A stretch of DNA of 64,000 nt from Saccharina japonica (GCA_008828725.1 MEHQ01000337.1:767300-831299); one strand, 5' to 3'. Shown: positions 1 through 10,233, counted from the first letter of the stretch. Translations and numbers: made by a program. The notes: a model not told the origin generated them from the sequence alone.

Positions 1-145
1 GTACGTCGTCAAAATAATTTTTGGGAGTAAAAGTCCCTACGTATTCAATACGAGCATGCACTCACGGGGGGGCTCGAACTCACGACCTTGACTATAACTG
101 GGGCGATATTCACCTGCCATTCCACCGGGGACGCTCGGTACTGGA
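1..145 (-). repeat. tRNA-derived SINE-like element, copy 1
   Basis: Read on the minus strand this has an A-box-like stretch (GGTGGAATGGCAGGTGA, near 103-119) and a B-box (GAGTTCGAGCC, near 70-82), followed by a tail containing ACGTAGGGACTTTTACTCC. The same B-box plus tail occurs in plus orientation near 35,951-36,004, so it is a dispersed element and not a tRNA gene. The copy is cut by the window edge. A tRNA pseudogene is the alternative. Confidence 0.5.
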
Positions 146-538
146 ACCGAGTAAACAACACACTCCGTGGACGATGTTTTTCAGGAGCTTTTCGATCGGC
201 TAATATATGATATAATATGTGAACTCATAAAACCCATTTAATTTGTACGTGGTTATAGTGTATATATAATATATATGCATGAGGAAGCTATTTCCTAAAG
301 TTGCAAAGGCAAACGATTCGTGAGGCTGTCTAGCGATTGGAAACGCCGGACCAATTGATTCACGAAGCAGTCTATTAATTGGAATCGACCCGACAACATA
401 TTTCGGAGGATGCCCATTAAATTAAATATATCGGACAAAATGTTTGGCGGCCGATTAATCATTAGGAAAATGTTTTTACATTCCCTTTCTGCTTAAGCCT
501 TGGACAATAGGCATCGCAATAGACTATTGCGCCTACAA

Positions 539-1275
539 TACGAGCTGGGCCAGCCATAAAACGGATTTTCTGTTGTGAGTTTATAGCGCCGCCAATTTTG
601 CGAGTTAGACTTAGAAATTTGGCAGAGATGATCCTGACATACTATCGAAGATGCAAAAAAAACTAGTGTATGGACTTTTCTTGACTTTTAAAAAAACCGA
701 CTCGATTTCGCCGAGATATCTGCGAAAACCCAAAAGTACCAAAAAATCTGATTTTTTACCAGATTTCGACGCTAATTTCACATGACAGCTAAAAAAATCG
801 CCATTCCCGATCAAGCTGAAATTTGGTGTAGGCAATGCTTGAGACACAAGGAGACGATCGATACAAGTTGCATTGCCGAATTCATCACCCATCAAGAGAT
901 ATAACAAAAACATGATTCTATACTGAAAACAAGTAATTACGAAAACGGCAGTTTTACTGCGATGCCCCGCTCAATTTTTCACTTTTCGAACTGATGTTTT
1001 TACCACGTATTCGAAACACACATGCGGATGTACTCCGTGTCATCCCTTTTTTTTCTTTTTTTTTTCGGACCTGTTATGACCACTTTTTCATTTTTACAGA
1101 TCGTTGGATCGGTCATATATCCCGAGGAAAAAACAAAAACAAAAAGGGATGACATCGAAAAGGTTGATTGATACTTAAGGAACACCGTGTCAAAAAATCA
1201 CGTCAAAACACGCATTATTGAGCGGGGCATAGCCGATTGACTGTTCTAGCAGAGTCTTGGCTGGCCCAGCTCGTA
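539..1275. mobile_element. 737-bp TIR element, TA-type insertion, family A
   Basis: Ends are perfect 17-bp inverted repeats, TACGAGCTGGGCCAGCC at 539-555 and its complement at 1259-1275. A second inverted pair (GCCCCGCTCAAT near 963 and ATTGAGCGGGGC near 1217) lies inside. The outermost TA may be a TA target duplication, as in Tc1/mariner elements. No transposase frame is seen; it sits in the AT satellite. A solo end lies at 17,794-17,880. Confidence 0.7.
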
Positions 1276-2195
1276 GACCCACCGAAAAGTCTATTAATTG
1301 AAATGAGGCTGACAATTGATTCTTACCATATTGCCGCAATTGGAATTGCGAAGACAACAACATACTGTAGTCCATCTACTAATTGGAATTGCTTAGGCAA
1401 TTGTTTTAGAGCTCTGTTAATTAACTGGAATTGTATCTTGCAATTGTTTCGCTCCGGGGACTCCAACACTCTATTACTTCTTCAATAGGATATGGGACCT
1501 ACCCACAATGGACTATTGCTTTTACAGTAGATCTTCCGGAAATCCATTTGAATGGAATTGGTCGAGATACTGCTTTCGTGGTGCATCTATTAATAGGAAT
1601 GGTTCCGCCAATAGGTTTGTGTCCTGGTCTTCCAATATATATTGTTTCAGCAATTATTTTCTGGTCTTGTCCCACAAGTAGAATGGTTCAATCAAACCGT
1701 TTCTGCTCTCACCTTCCAATCGGAATTGTTCCAATAATTTCGTTATGTTCCTTTCTATTAATAGGAATGGTCGGATCAATAGGTTTCTGCCCTGACCTTC
1801 CAATTGAAATTGTTTCAACAATTAGTTTCAGGTCTTGCCTATCAACAGGAGTGGTTTGGTCAATAGGTTTCTGTGCTGACTTTCCAAATTAAATTGTTGG
1901 TGGGGTCAATAGGCTTTGTCCTGACCTTCCAATTGTTACGTAGTGTTCGATTTTTTTTTTACTTCGACAATTCCAATTAATAGACCGTACATGAATTCAT
2001 TTGGTTGGACAGTTTCAATTGGTAGACAACACTCGAAACATATTGGCTATACAAATCCGACCGATAGATCTCACTCGAAATAATTTAACAATTCCAATTC
2101 ATAGAAATCACTCAAAATCATTTAGTTGGGCAATTGCATTTAATAGATAGCATTTGAAATCAGTTGTCTCGGCAATTCCAATTAATAGCCAGCAC

Positions 2196-2400
2196 AGAAA
2201 GCGCGAGAGCGTGAGTTGGCAAAATTCGATGAAAATCGACGAGCGTTGGGAAGGCTGAACCCTCTGCGCGATAAAAATCAAGGCAAGAACCGTAGTGGGG
2301 GAGGAGGGAGAGGAGCCTACTTTGTGACCCCGGATCTAAGTTACGACTAGGGAGGGAGAGACGGAAGTGCGAAGATAATAAATGGAAAAAAAAAAAAACC
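2196..2400 (-). repeat. Dispersed repeat J, copy 1
   Basis: About 200 bp sharing the pyrimidine-rich stretch TCGTAACTCAGATCCGGGGT and the AATTCGACGAGCGTTGGGAA-type end with copies near 12,620, 24,287, 27,835, 38,772 and 53,448. It is nested in the AT satellite. Minus is defined relative to the copy at 38,772. No coding potential is seen. Confidence 0.65.
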
Positions 2401-2713
2401 CCCGAAATCATTTGGTTGGGCAAATCCAATTAATAGACGGCATCCGAAATCAGTTGTAGCCACAATAAACTATTGTAATAGGAATGGTCCAAATAATTGT
2501 GCAGGAAATTCCAATTATTTGACAGCACCCAAAATCAATTGTCTGGACAATTCCAATTGGTAGGCAGCATCCAAAATTAATTACCCGGACAATTCAAATG
2601 AATATAGTTCAAATAAAAATCATTTGGTTGGGCAATTCCAATTATTAGACTACACCGAAAACTAATTATAGACACAATAAACTATTGAAATAGGAATTGT
2701 CCAGGGTGTGATC

Positions 2714-3300
2714 TTATATATATATGCTTTTGGGACCAAAGTTACTAGGTATATAAACCTGATTTTGGCGAACACCCTTCCTTGATGCTATATAGACAAA
2801 ACTATAAATGTGTCGTAGTTGAAGTAAAGTACCATCTTTACGGGTTAGTTGCGCTGACATTCGTTCTTTTCCTTTTATGACCGAACTTTGTAAAATTGTT
2901 TCGCTTTCGAAGCTGTCCTGTTTCGTTCGTAATTTTGAAGATACGTTTTCCGCTTTCGAAGCTTTCCCGCCTTTAGTTTCTTTTTTCGGTAGCTTTCGGC
3001 CACCAATTCTTAGGGCTTCGTCACTACTAGTAAGTAGCCGACAAGCATAGATCCAGTACTTTGTCAACGGGCGAGGAAAACAGACAGCAAATATCCCGCA
3101 ATTCGTCAGCACAAGCAAGCAACGCATCGTTTGACATTGCCACACACACGCCACAAGCCCACAACACTTCCGCCACAATCTTCAGTTGGCGGGGGTGCTC
3201 ATCCTTGCTTGACAAGACTTCTTCAGCCAGCAGTACGACCAATCCCTGGCCCCATTCACACCTACCTTGCGCCTACACGCGGTCCCACAGCAGCCCAGTA
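2714..3300 (-). pseudogene. Degenerate protein-coding-like segment, unknown family
   Basis: On the minus strand two adjacent frames look coding. The upstream one (3,290 to 3,027) gives a helix-rich stretch with LLAEEVLSSKDEHPRQLKIV and DELRDICCLFSSPVDKV. It ends at a stop just where a second frame (about 3,030 down to 2,714) continues with TSSDEALRIGGRKLPKKE and a Lys/Ser/Glu-rich tail. The switch could be a frameshift or a small intron (TTACTAG precedes the second part). I do not recognise the family, and there is no convincing start codon. Confidence 0.3.
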
Positions 3301-3420
3301 CAGCACTCGGTCGTATGGCCGTGAGGCGAAAGTGCGTATCATACGCCAGCTGGAGTCGTCTGCTATATAAGCTATAGATATTCGTACGTAGTTACAAAGG
3401 GCTCCGCTTACTAGCTGCAC

Positions 3421-4105
3421 ATGTTTTTCTAAGTAAAATACAACAACGCGAGATCAATTCAACAACAAAACACAAAAACAAAAAAGGGACACGACTGAAC
3501 GTGCGCCATATCCCGCGCGTTGAGTAACCCACACCAGCAGCAGTGCGTATGTGTGTTTTCCTGTGCTGCTGCTGGGTGCTGCTGTGCTTCTGTTTTTTAT
3601 ATGTTCTTGTTGGTGCTGCACCTTCGTGTACATCGACTTATGTTCTTGTTGTTTAATCATTATTTTTACAGCAGTTCAAAAAATGATTTATCATATTGTT
3701 TTACAGCAGTACAAACAGAGATACAAAATGCGTTAGACAAATATTTTTTCACGCGGGGCACTTTGCTTTCTCCTGGTTCAACTACCGAGAGAGTATCAAC
3801 ACGCTGCTACGAATCAGTTCGTACGACGTCAGACGTTTGAACTCGACTTTCGACATGAAATCACGCCACGGTCAATCCGCTTCGTGTTGGTTGAGGCCAG
3901 TGCATGCAGACGACGGCTTTGAAGTTATTATGTGAACCCGCTAAATGTTGCCCTCGTCGTGGTATGCTCTACATCTAAAGCAGGAAAAAATAACTGCGTT
4001 GCGACATCGAAGAAATATCGGGATTTTGAAACATATCAGGAAACCGCACGCCGGCATGGTCGACAAGAACGAGTCACAACCTACGAGTTGTTCTTCTTTT
4101 ATAGG
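3421..4105. other. No gene seen; CTG-rich stretch
   Basis: Contains a CTG/GCTG-rich segment near 3,535-3,640 and several short unsupported open frames on both strands. Nothing is recognised. Confidence 0.6.
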
Positions 4106-4111
4106 CTACTC

Positions 4112-4652
4112 ATGTGTGTGTGTGTGTTCTTCACATTAAACCTTCCTTTCTACCCGTCGACATCCAGCACACCCAGTGTCCGTGCCGATTCTTCATCCTA
4201 AAAAGGTACCAGTTCTGTGGTCACAAAACTACGACACAGAGATACTACACTCAGTGCAGTAAGCAGAGCAGACAATGCAACGCCATATACTTCAGGCAAG
4301 ACCTACCCTGCTAGCAATCCAGGTGCATGCAAGAGAAAAAAAGAGAAAAAAGAAAAAAGCGAAAAGAAAAAATAATAAAAGTAAATATACTGAAGCAAAT
4401 CAATAATCAAGCAACCAAATAAAAAGCATGACAAAAAAAGAAAGAAAGTGTCGTGCTTCTCCCAGAGGAGATGCGACCTCCAATAAAAACCAAATGAAAT
4501 GAAAGAAAATAAAATAAAATGGACCGAAACAGCGCCAACAGAGCAAGACTGAGAACGACAGGATAGGACAGCCAGCCGGAGCACACCGAAGGCCAGCCGA
4601 GGCAGGTTTGTGCCCATAGTACAGGCAGGTTCTACCAGCTAGTCGGTCTGGC
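4112..4652 (+). repeat. Dispersed repeat QM, full-length copy (QM1)
   Basis: A unit of about 540 bp begins with a GT-run and TTCTTCACATTAAACCTTCC. It passes through CGACATCCAGCACACCCAGT, GGTACCAGTTCTGTGGTCAC and CAAGACCTACCCTGCTAGCA, then GTGTCGTGCTTCTCCCAGAG, and ends with CAGGTTCTACCAGCTAGTCG. Copies or fragments recur near 7,060, 9,207, 10,420, 12,330, 13,958, 14,495, 24,645, 41,683 and 45,303. It lacks a coding frame, TIRs and an obvious poly-A tail; it may be the 3' part of a longer mobile element. Confidence 0.8.
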
Positions 4653-4655
4653 ACC

Positions 4656-5754
4656 TACTCTGTTTGCCGTCTCTTTCCTGCTTTCGTCCGTCCTGGTTTC
4701 CCTATGACCCCCCCCACCCCTCCGTCTCCCTTCCCTTGGGCGCCACCCATACAACGGGTACGTGGCACTTCCAACTCAATTCCGTTTCGTTCTCGTGTAA
4801 CACACGAGAGTCCCGGAAAGAGAACGGGGAATGACAAAACCAAAATGCAATACTCGTACAGCAAGTACAAATAATATACACCGTGGTACATTTGGTTGCC
4901 TACAAAAATAATGGGTAGGCCCAAAGCCAAACGCCTTTGTTTGCTGGCTGGCATATTCTATGATTACGTATAAAACAGCTAGTAGACGCACGTTAGTAAT
5001 GTAGGAGGTACTGCTGTACTGCAGTACGTATATTTAACCAGCAGGCGGAAGCATGTAAAAACTAAATCGAGAGTTCGTACGTACTACATGTTGTTTATTT
5101 TTAGTTTCCTTCCTTGTCTAGAACGGTTTGTCCGCACTCCTCGGTTTTAGGTGAAGATGCAGCAGTGCTAGTTAGCGTTCTGTCCTGCTGTTGTGCTGTT
5201 GTGCTGTGCTGTTGCGTTGCTGCTGCTGCTGCTGTGCATTATGTGTCGCTCTGCTCGGCGAGGTAACCCAGTTTCTTGCGTCGCCCTTACTATAGACCAC
5301 TCCGCAGGAAAGCCTTGTATGAATATATATATATATACNCTGGCAGCGGCTCGTTGAGAAACAAAATGGGGGGAAACTTTTTTTTTTCTACGGAAATGCC
5401 TGATTTTGTTTTACCTCCTTGAAGGCCTGTGATTGGTCGGGACACATTTTCGGCCGTAGCGCCAGTCAAAGCTCCTTTTTTTGTGTTGGCTATGTCACCC
5501 TCTTCCACTGTTCGGGGCGGTCAGTATGACACCAGATATGTGGCATTCGAGTTGCTGTTGCATGCGGCATTCGTGGCTGACAGATTTGGGGCGATATGCT
5601 TGAACCCGCTCGTATAGAGTTTCGCTTCCAACCATTAAGAATGCATACCAACCATTAGATTACCCTTTACTGCGCTGCTAATCCTAAATCTAAGTCTGAA
5701 TTATGACATCTGCGATTTGTGATTTGATTGATTTATGAGTGGAAGCTCGTGGAA
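4656..5754. other. No gene seen; CTG and TA microsatellites
   Basis: Holds a CTG/TGCTG tract near 5,180-5,240, a short (AT)n near 5,322-5,337 and one ambiguous base at 5,339. Minus-strand frames near 4,300-4,990 are biased by A-rich runs and show no conserved motif. Confidence 0.6.
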
Positions 5755-6545
5755 ACTTACATGAAGTTCATGGAAGCCTCCGTGGAAGTAGATGGTGGTA
5801 AAATACACCATGGGGTACACCATGGGGCTTTCCATGCCGTGGGCTACTCCATGGTATACACCGTGGTGTATCATGGTATATGCCATGATGTCATGGGGCA
5901 TTTCACATGGTGTGCCGAAGGGTCACAGGATGCCCCATGGGCCCTTCCGACCAACGGTCCATGACACGTGCCACGGGACAACCATAGATACACCACCTGG
6001 AGTGTCCACGAATCAATCCGTGGGACCATCCATGGAGTGTCCCATGAACGAACATATACCATGGCATAACCCTATGGACGGTTTCTTTTCACGGAATGTG
6101 CCCATGGGAAAGACCATGGCATTTTCCGCGAAACGTGCCATGGTGACCCTGGCATGTACCATATTTGAAGCAATTTAGTCGTGGGTTGGCGCATGGACGA
6201 AATGTCCCCGCTGGCATCCACGGGTACCATGGAATAAACCATGGCGTCCTCCATGGTGCACCATGAACTAGAAGACCACGGGTCACGTAAATGTGGAATA
6301 TACCGTGGTACACACCATGGACCGATGGACCAATGTACCATATGGTCCATTCGATGGGGCACGTTTATTCCATGGACGGGTTGCACCGTGGACATTGAAC
6401 ATACCCGTGGCCAACCACCGTTGGGTTCATGGTGTGCCCCATAGTCTGCCCAACTATTATTACTTAAGGTAGCAATGATGTTGCTTGGTCCATGAACCAG
6501 TCCATGGTCCAACCCATGGTTAACCGGGCAGACAGCTTCACTCAT
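5755..6545. repeat. CCATGG palindrome array
   Basis: About 790 bp contains roughly sixteen exact CCATGG hexamers and many one-base variants (CCGTGG, CCACGG, TCATGG). They are often embedded in longer near-palindromes such as TACACCATGG or TACCATGG. One CCATGG is expected per about 4 kb. Spacing is irregular, so this is not a clean tandem repeat. Both strands stay open for over 120 codons (Met/His/Trp/Pro-rich) as a by-product. Confidence 0.85.
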
Positions 6546-6782
6546 AATAATTTACTGTTGAACGTACCAGTAGTAAAGGATTAACGAGTGTACCTCGTCG
6601 ATAATACGAACTCGCTCGTCGTTGATATTAACAAGAGTACGTCGGCAGTATACCTGGTACCAATTAATGTTGAGTACCTGGTAGGTATACGTACCGGTAA
6701 ATTTTGCTGCGTTCCCCTACATAAAAAACGCTTTATCTCGCAGAATAATCGACGAACCGGAATCTTGTGAAACGTTCGATCT
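6546..6782. other. GTAC-rich spacer
   Basis: Enriched in GTAC and GGTAC words (for example near 6,655-6,705). No gene or known element is seen. Confidence 0.4.
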
Positions 6783-6975
6783 ATATGGGGGTGCCCCCCC
6801 CGACCAGCGAAAAAAAAATATGGGGGGGTCTCTAAAACCAAGTAAAAAAAAGGGAACAAAAAACGAAAAAAAAATGTTTTTTGCTCATTTCGTCCTGTGA
6901 TCACAGCGATCCGGTTTGTTTTTCATTCTGACCTTCCTAGGTGTGTGGTGTCGTTTTCTTTTTTTTTTGTGCACC
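6783..6975 (-). mobile_element. CAAGGG-end element H, truncated copy
   Basis: Minus strand starts CAAGGGTGCACAAAAAA at 6,975. It matches the first two thirds of the complete copy at 19,786-20,088, including ACGACACCACACACCTAGGA and the AAACATTTTTTTTTCG block, and then breaks off in a G/C run. No TSD can be assigned to this copy. Confidence 0.75.
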
Positions 6976-7059
6976 CTTGATATACATATATCATATGTAC
7001 GAGTATATAGAAGATGTTGATCTGTTTTTTGTTTATTTCAGTATTTTTTTCAACAGTTC

Positions 7060-7480
7060 GATTTTTAGTTTTTCTTCTTTCACGCAGCTTGATTGCTAGC
7101 AGGATAGGTCGTGCCTGTCGTTTACAGTACAGGTCACCTGATAAGAAACAGTAAAATTGGTCTAGCCTGGATTTCTTATTCGAGAGATGATGTTTTCTAC
7201 ACTAATTTCAAGATAACGACTACACAATTTCTTATTGTCCTATAAATCTCAGCCTGGCTTTCTTGTTAGCTTATTTCATATTATATTGGCGTCCTGTACT
7301 TTCTGTATGGCATTGCATTGTTTTGCTCTGCTTGCTGCATTGCAGCGTCATATCCCTGTACTGTGTCGTAGATTGTGACGACATAACTGGTACCTCTCCA
7401 GGATGAAGAATCGGCAAGGACAATGGGTATGCTGGATGTCGACCGGCAGAAAGGACGGTTTCATATGAAGAACACACACA
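7060..7480 (-). repeat. QM copy 2, interrupted by element I
   Basis: Minus-strand QM, recognisable from GATGTCGACCGGCAGAAAGG-type sequence and from GCTAGCAGGATAGGTCGTGC. A mariner-like element I lies inside it at 7,130-7,296. It directly adjoins exon-like module C on its upstream (high-coordinate) side. Confidence 0.75.
7130..7296 (+). mobile_element. Mariner-like MITE I, copy 1
   Basis: Starts CAGGTCACCTGATAAGAAAC and ends GGCGTCCTG, flanked by TA on both sides. It belongs to the family with TIR CAGGACACCTAATAAGAAAC. The ends of this copy are diverged. Confidence 0.7.
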
Positions 7481-7660
7481 CTTACATCCTGAGTGACGTT
7501 CTGCGACACCCCTCTGCAAAGCTTGAGCGCGTATTTGACCTCTTCCTCCTTCGATGACGTCCACTTTGCCAGAGCAGCCTTAGGACGCACAGGAAGCTCC
7601 CTGAATGGTGTGCTAGTGACTGACGCGGATGCCATGCTGTCTGTGGTTACAGTCGAGAAG
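7476..7660 (-). pseudogene. Exon-like module C, copy 1 (unknown protein)
   Basis: The minus strand encodes STPFRELPVRPKAALAKW, then SKEEEVKYALKLCRGVSQNV and TQD, followed at once by GTAAGT, a good 5' splice site. A related Met-led 50-residue segment with the same upstream CTCGACTGTAACC and downstream GT recurs at 12,844-13,032 and 32,818-32,968. The three copies differ mostly by conservative changes. I do not recognise the domain. It may be the last coding part of a mobile element whose 3' portion is repeat QM, or a captured host exon. Confidence 0.55.
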
Positions 7661-7985
7661 TTGGCTAGGTACGAAGGCTTTGCTACAGAGCGTGCACCAC
7701 GGCCGAGAGCAAGAAGAGCTACTCGTAATAATGTCTATTGTTGTGGCGGACAGCGCACTCTGTTGTGCATGCTGCTTGATGTAGAAATCGCGGATCAAAC
7801 ATCTCAGGAGTAGGGCGTACTATCTCTCGAGAGAAAGGTGTGCATGCTGCTTGAAGTAGAAATCATGGATCACACATCTCAGGAGTAGGGCGTACTATCT
7901 CTCTAGATAAAATGTTTTTTGTGCCTGCTGCTTGAAGTAGGAATCGCCGATAACACATCTCAGGATTAGAGCGTATTATCTCTTG
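7661..7985. repeat. Tandem units of about 75-80 bp next to module C
   Basis: Three tandem units start at about 7,767, 7,840 and 7,921. Each contains CTGCTTGAAGTAGAAATC, a TCACACATCTCAGGAGTAGG stretch and GCGTACTATCTCTC. A single copy of the unit lies in inverse orientation upstream of module C at about 32,640, so the unit belongs to the same dispersed element and was amplified here. Confidence 0.75.
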
Positions 7986-8077
7986 AGGCGGGAGGGGGCA
8001 TTATCGCGCAGGGCGTCTGTTCGAAAAAAGTTCCCTGACTTTCCGGATTATCAGATTTTGTTTTCGCGGGCAGGCAC

Positions 8078-8588
8078 GTATACACCAGGTAATTAATTAA
8101 GTAAGGTGTTGCGCTGTTGCGCGGGCGCAACGTTTCGGTCAAAATAACAGTTTTGCGCAACAGTCGCCGCGAGGCTGGTTGCGCGCAGCGCAACACGCGA
8201 TTTTGGGTGCGGAACATGTTTCGTTGCAGGCAAAAAATGTTGTTGGGGGTCTTTTGTTCTAAATCGCGATTTGAAAAAAAAAGGGTTTTCTTAATAATTA
8301 GCCGTAACTGAACATCTTTTAGGCCTCTCGTCCTATTCGCCATACCTGAAAACACAAAATTGGCACCTTTTTCTATTCGCCGTAGGCTCTTGTTCTTTTT
8401 GAGGCACTTTTTTTCAATTCGCCGTAACCAAAAATAAATTAGAAGGCTTTTCACTACACGTAGTTATGAGGCGTATATTCGCGCATATATCGCATTTTGT
8501 TCGCCTCCGGCGGTGCAACTCATCTTGCGTCGCCTGTCGCACTGCGTGCAACAGACGCCGAACCACTAATTAATGCCCTGGTATACAG
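8078..8588 (+). mobile_element. hAT-like non-autonomous element B, copy 1
   Basis: The element spans 8,086-8,580, from CAGGTAATTAATTA to CTAATTAATGCCCTG. Flanking octamers GTATACAC (8,078-8,085) and GTATACAG (8,581-8,588) match in 7 of 8 bases, suiting an 8-bp TSD as in hAT elements. The interior has GCGCAAC-rich inverted segments (GTTGCGCGCAGCGCAAC). Related copies are at 28,225-32,491 (split) and 38,026-38,541. No transposase is present. Confidence 0.8.
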
Positions 8589-8616
8589 TAAGTAGTGCGG
8601 GGCACACGTTTTATAG

Positions 8617-9064
8617 ACAGCCGATTTTCCTAATTGAGAATTGCCTTTCCGATGAGAATCAACATCGAAAATATTGATTTTTGAGTTGTAAGAGATGTAC
8701 TTCCCTTACAGTAATTTGTTTCTACGTCGTACTGTAAACTATTGTCAGTTGTGACATCCGTCGATGCCAATAAAAAACGAAATCGGCATCGGTAGTCTCA
8801 AGATATCGAGGATCCTAGAAAATTTGTATTGATGGGCGAGGGACCTCGCTCATAAATGCTAATTCCCTTAAATCCTTAACTTTTCGAGCCTGTCAAGGCC
8901 GATTTCAATTATTTTTTCGTGGATCGATACCTACCATCGAGGAACATATTTTCTAGATCAAATTTTGGTCGTGAGCGAAATACAACTCCTAAACAATAAC
9001 AAAGTACTAAAATCGATTTTTAGCCTCATCGGAAAGGCAATTCTCAATTAGGAAAATCGGCTGT
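8617..9064. mobile_element. 448-bp element with perfect 40-bp TIRs
   Basis: Positions 8,617-8,656 (ACAGCCGATTTTCCTAATTG...) and 9,025-9,064 are exact reverse complements over 40 bp. TATA lies next to both ends and may be the TSD. The interior has no long open frame. No second copy is seen in the window, so the perfect arms suggest a fairly recent insertion. Confidence 0.8.
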
Positions 9065-9206
9065 TATATTATGGATCCGGCAGCGAACCTAAAACCGGGC
9101 CTTCGGATTAGTTGTCAGGCGCAACCAGCGAATTGATCTGATCTAAAGTATGGGTACGAAAGTCCTTAACACTGCCGTTCGAGTGAGCCCACATATTATA
9201 TATACG

Positions 9207-9330
9207 TGTGTGTTGTCTTCACATTAAACCCGTTCTTTCTACTCAACCACATCATTACACCCAGTGCCTGTCCTGACTCCTAATACCAGAGAGATATAAA
9301 TTATGTGGCCACAGACTGTGAAACAGAGAA
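9207..9330 (+). repeat. QM fragment
   Basis: Diverged start of QM: GTGTGTTGTCTTCACATTAA through the GTGGCCACAGACTGTGAAAC region. The rest is absent. Confidence 0.6.
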
Positions 9331-9651
9331 TAACCAGAACGAAATCAACGTAAGTGAATGGGTAAAGCAAGTGAGATGATGCTAACGTACCGGGTACGAG
9401 AACACAACGGCACGAGCCGAACCAAACAATAGTGGACTCCAACTACTATGGCGTTCGTGGTCACGTTTTGAACATCGCTCCAGGGGGCACTTCAGGAGAC
9501 AAAAGTGACAAAATCTCGATAACTGCTGCGAGTCCTGAGGGCCTTTTGGGACTTATTTTGCAATTCGATCGGGTCGACTTTCCCTCGCCCCAAAGTGCAA
9601 ATTCCTTCTCGGCGATTCATTTTTTTGACCAATCAGATGAAGCTTAAAAAA

Positions 9652-9756
9652 CAAATCGATTTGAAATCGATTCGATTTGAAACTTATCTTCGTTATTATT
9701 TAGGGTGCGAATTAACGAAGGAAAGTTTCAAATCGAATCGATTTCAAATCGATTGC
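9652..9756. repeat. Long hairpin rich in AATCGATT
   Basis: An arm of about 31 bp at 9,652-9,683 (CAAATCGATTTGAAATCGAT...) is the complement of 9,725-9,755 with a one-base length difference, around a loop of about 40 bp. Both arms consist of ATCGATT words. It may be a foldback MITE or a cruciform-forming sequence. Confidence 0.7.
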
Positions 9757-9882
9757 TTTTTATGAATTTAATTCGATTTGGTAGGAAAATATGGCTTTGG
9801 GTCCTATGGGGTGAAATCACGTAGTATTTTCCGTATGTTCTCGAAATGTGGATGAGATCGGCATAACGCGACATCCCATAGA

Positions 9883-10233
9883 TCACCCGGCTGACAAGTG
9901 CCGACGAGAGCAGCTGAAAGCGACGGCGTGCATCGTCACGTGCATCATCACGTACACGCCGCCTACAGCCTCTGTTTTGTTTCTTACTGCCCAGGCTAGC
10001 AAGGTATCAATCTCAGCTTCGCTTGGGTGGACGGAGGAAGCCCTTAACTGCCACGCGCCGGACAGCAACAGCGATGCATCTTGATTGTTTCCTCCGTGTT
10101 TTGGGTCGATCGCTTGGTTCTCGTCGGGCTTGGCCGATCGAGCTGGTGGAAAAATTGGGCTTGCGACCGCCATGACTTTGTGTGAGAAGCCACCGACGGG
10201 CCACGTTGTGCTATGGTCTGTAGCCGTGGGCAT
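9883..10233 (-). CDS. Hypothetical open frame, weak
   Basis: A minus-strand frame of 116 codons has fairly balanced composition and a coding-looking C-terminal half (GAWQLRASSVHPSEAEIDTL, then LAWAVRNKTEAVGGVYVMMH). There is no recognised domain, no splice context that decides a start, and no repeat copy in the window. It could be a lone exon of a host gene or chance. Confidence 0.2.
   Translation of the reverse strand: MPTATDHSTTWPVGGFSHKVMAVASPIFPPARSAKPDENQAIDPKHGGNNQDASLLLSGAWQLRASSVHPSEAEIDTLLAWAVRNKTEAVGGVYVMMHVTMHAVAFSCSRRHLSAG

Larger units (their letters stand above)
300..2705. repeat. AT-rich satellite built on CAATTCCAATTAATAGAC
   Basis: Degenerate tandem units of roughly 40-80 bp carry the core CAATTCCAATTAATAGAC. 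From about 300 to 1,910 the core appears as its complement (CTATTAATTGGAATTG); from about 1,960 to 2,705 it appears in forward orientation. The array is therefore a large inverted arrangement centred near 1,930. It is interrupted by the TIR element at 539-1275 and repeat J at about 2196-2400. The 153-residue open frame at 1431-1892 is only the repeat read in frame (LPIGIV.../LLIGMV... motifs) and is not called a gene. Confidence 0.75.

Noticed and set aside
1431..1892. 153-codon repeat protein
   Set aside because: It is the AT satellite read in frame; the composition changes with the satellite units and there is no start or domain evidence.
5792..6545. 128- and 157-codon frames across the CCATGG array
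   Set aside because: Met/His/Trp/Pro composition comes from the repeated hexamer; open in several frames.
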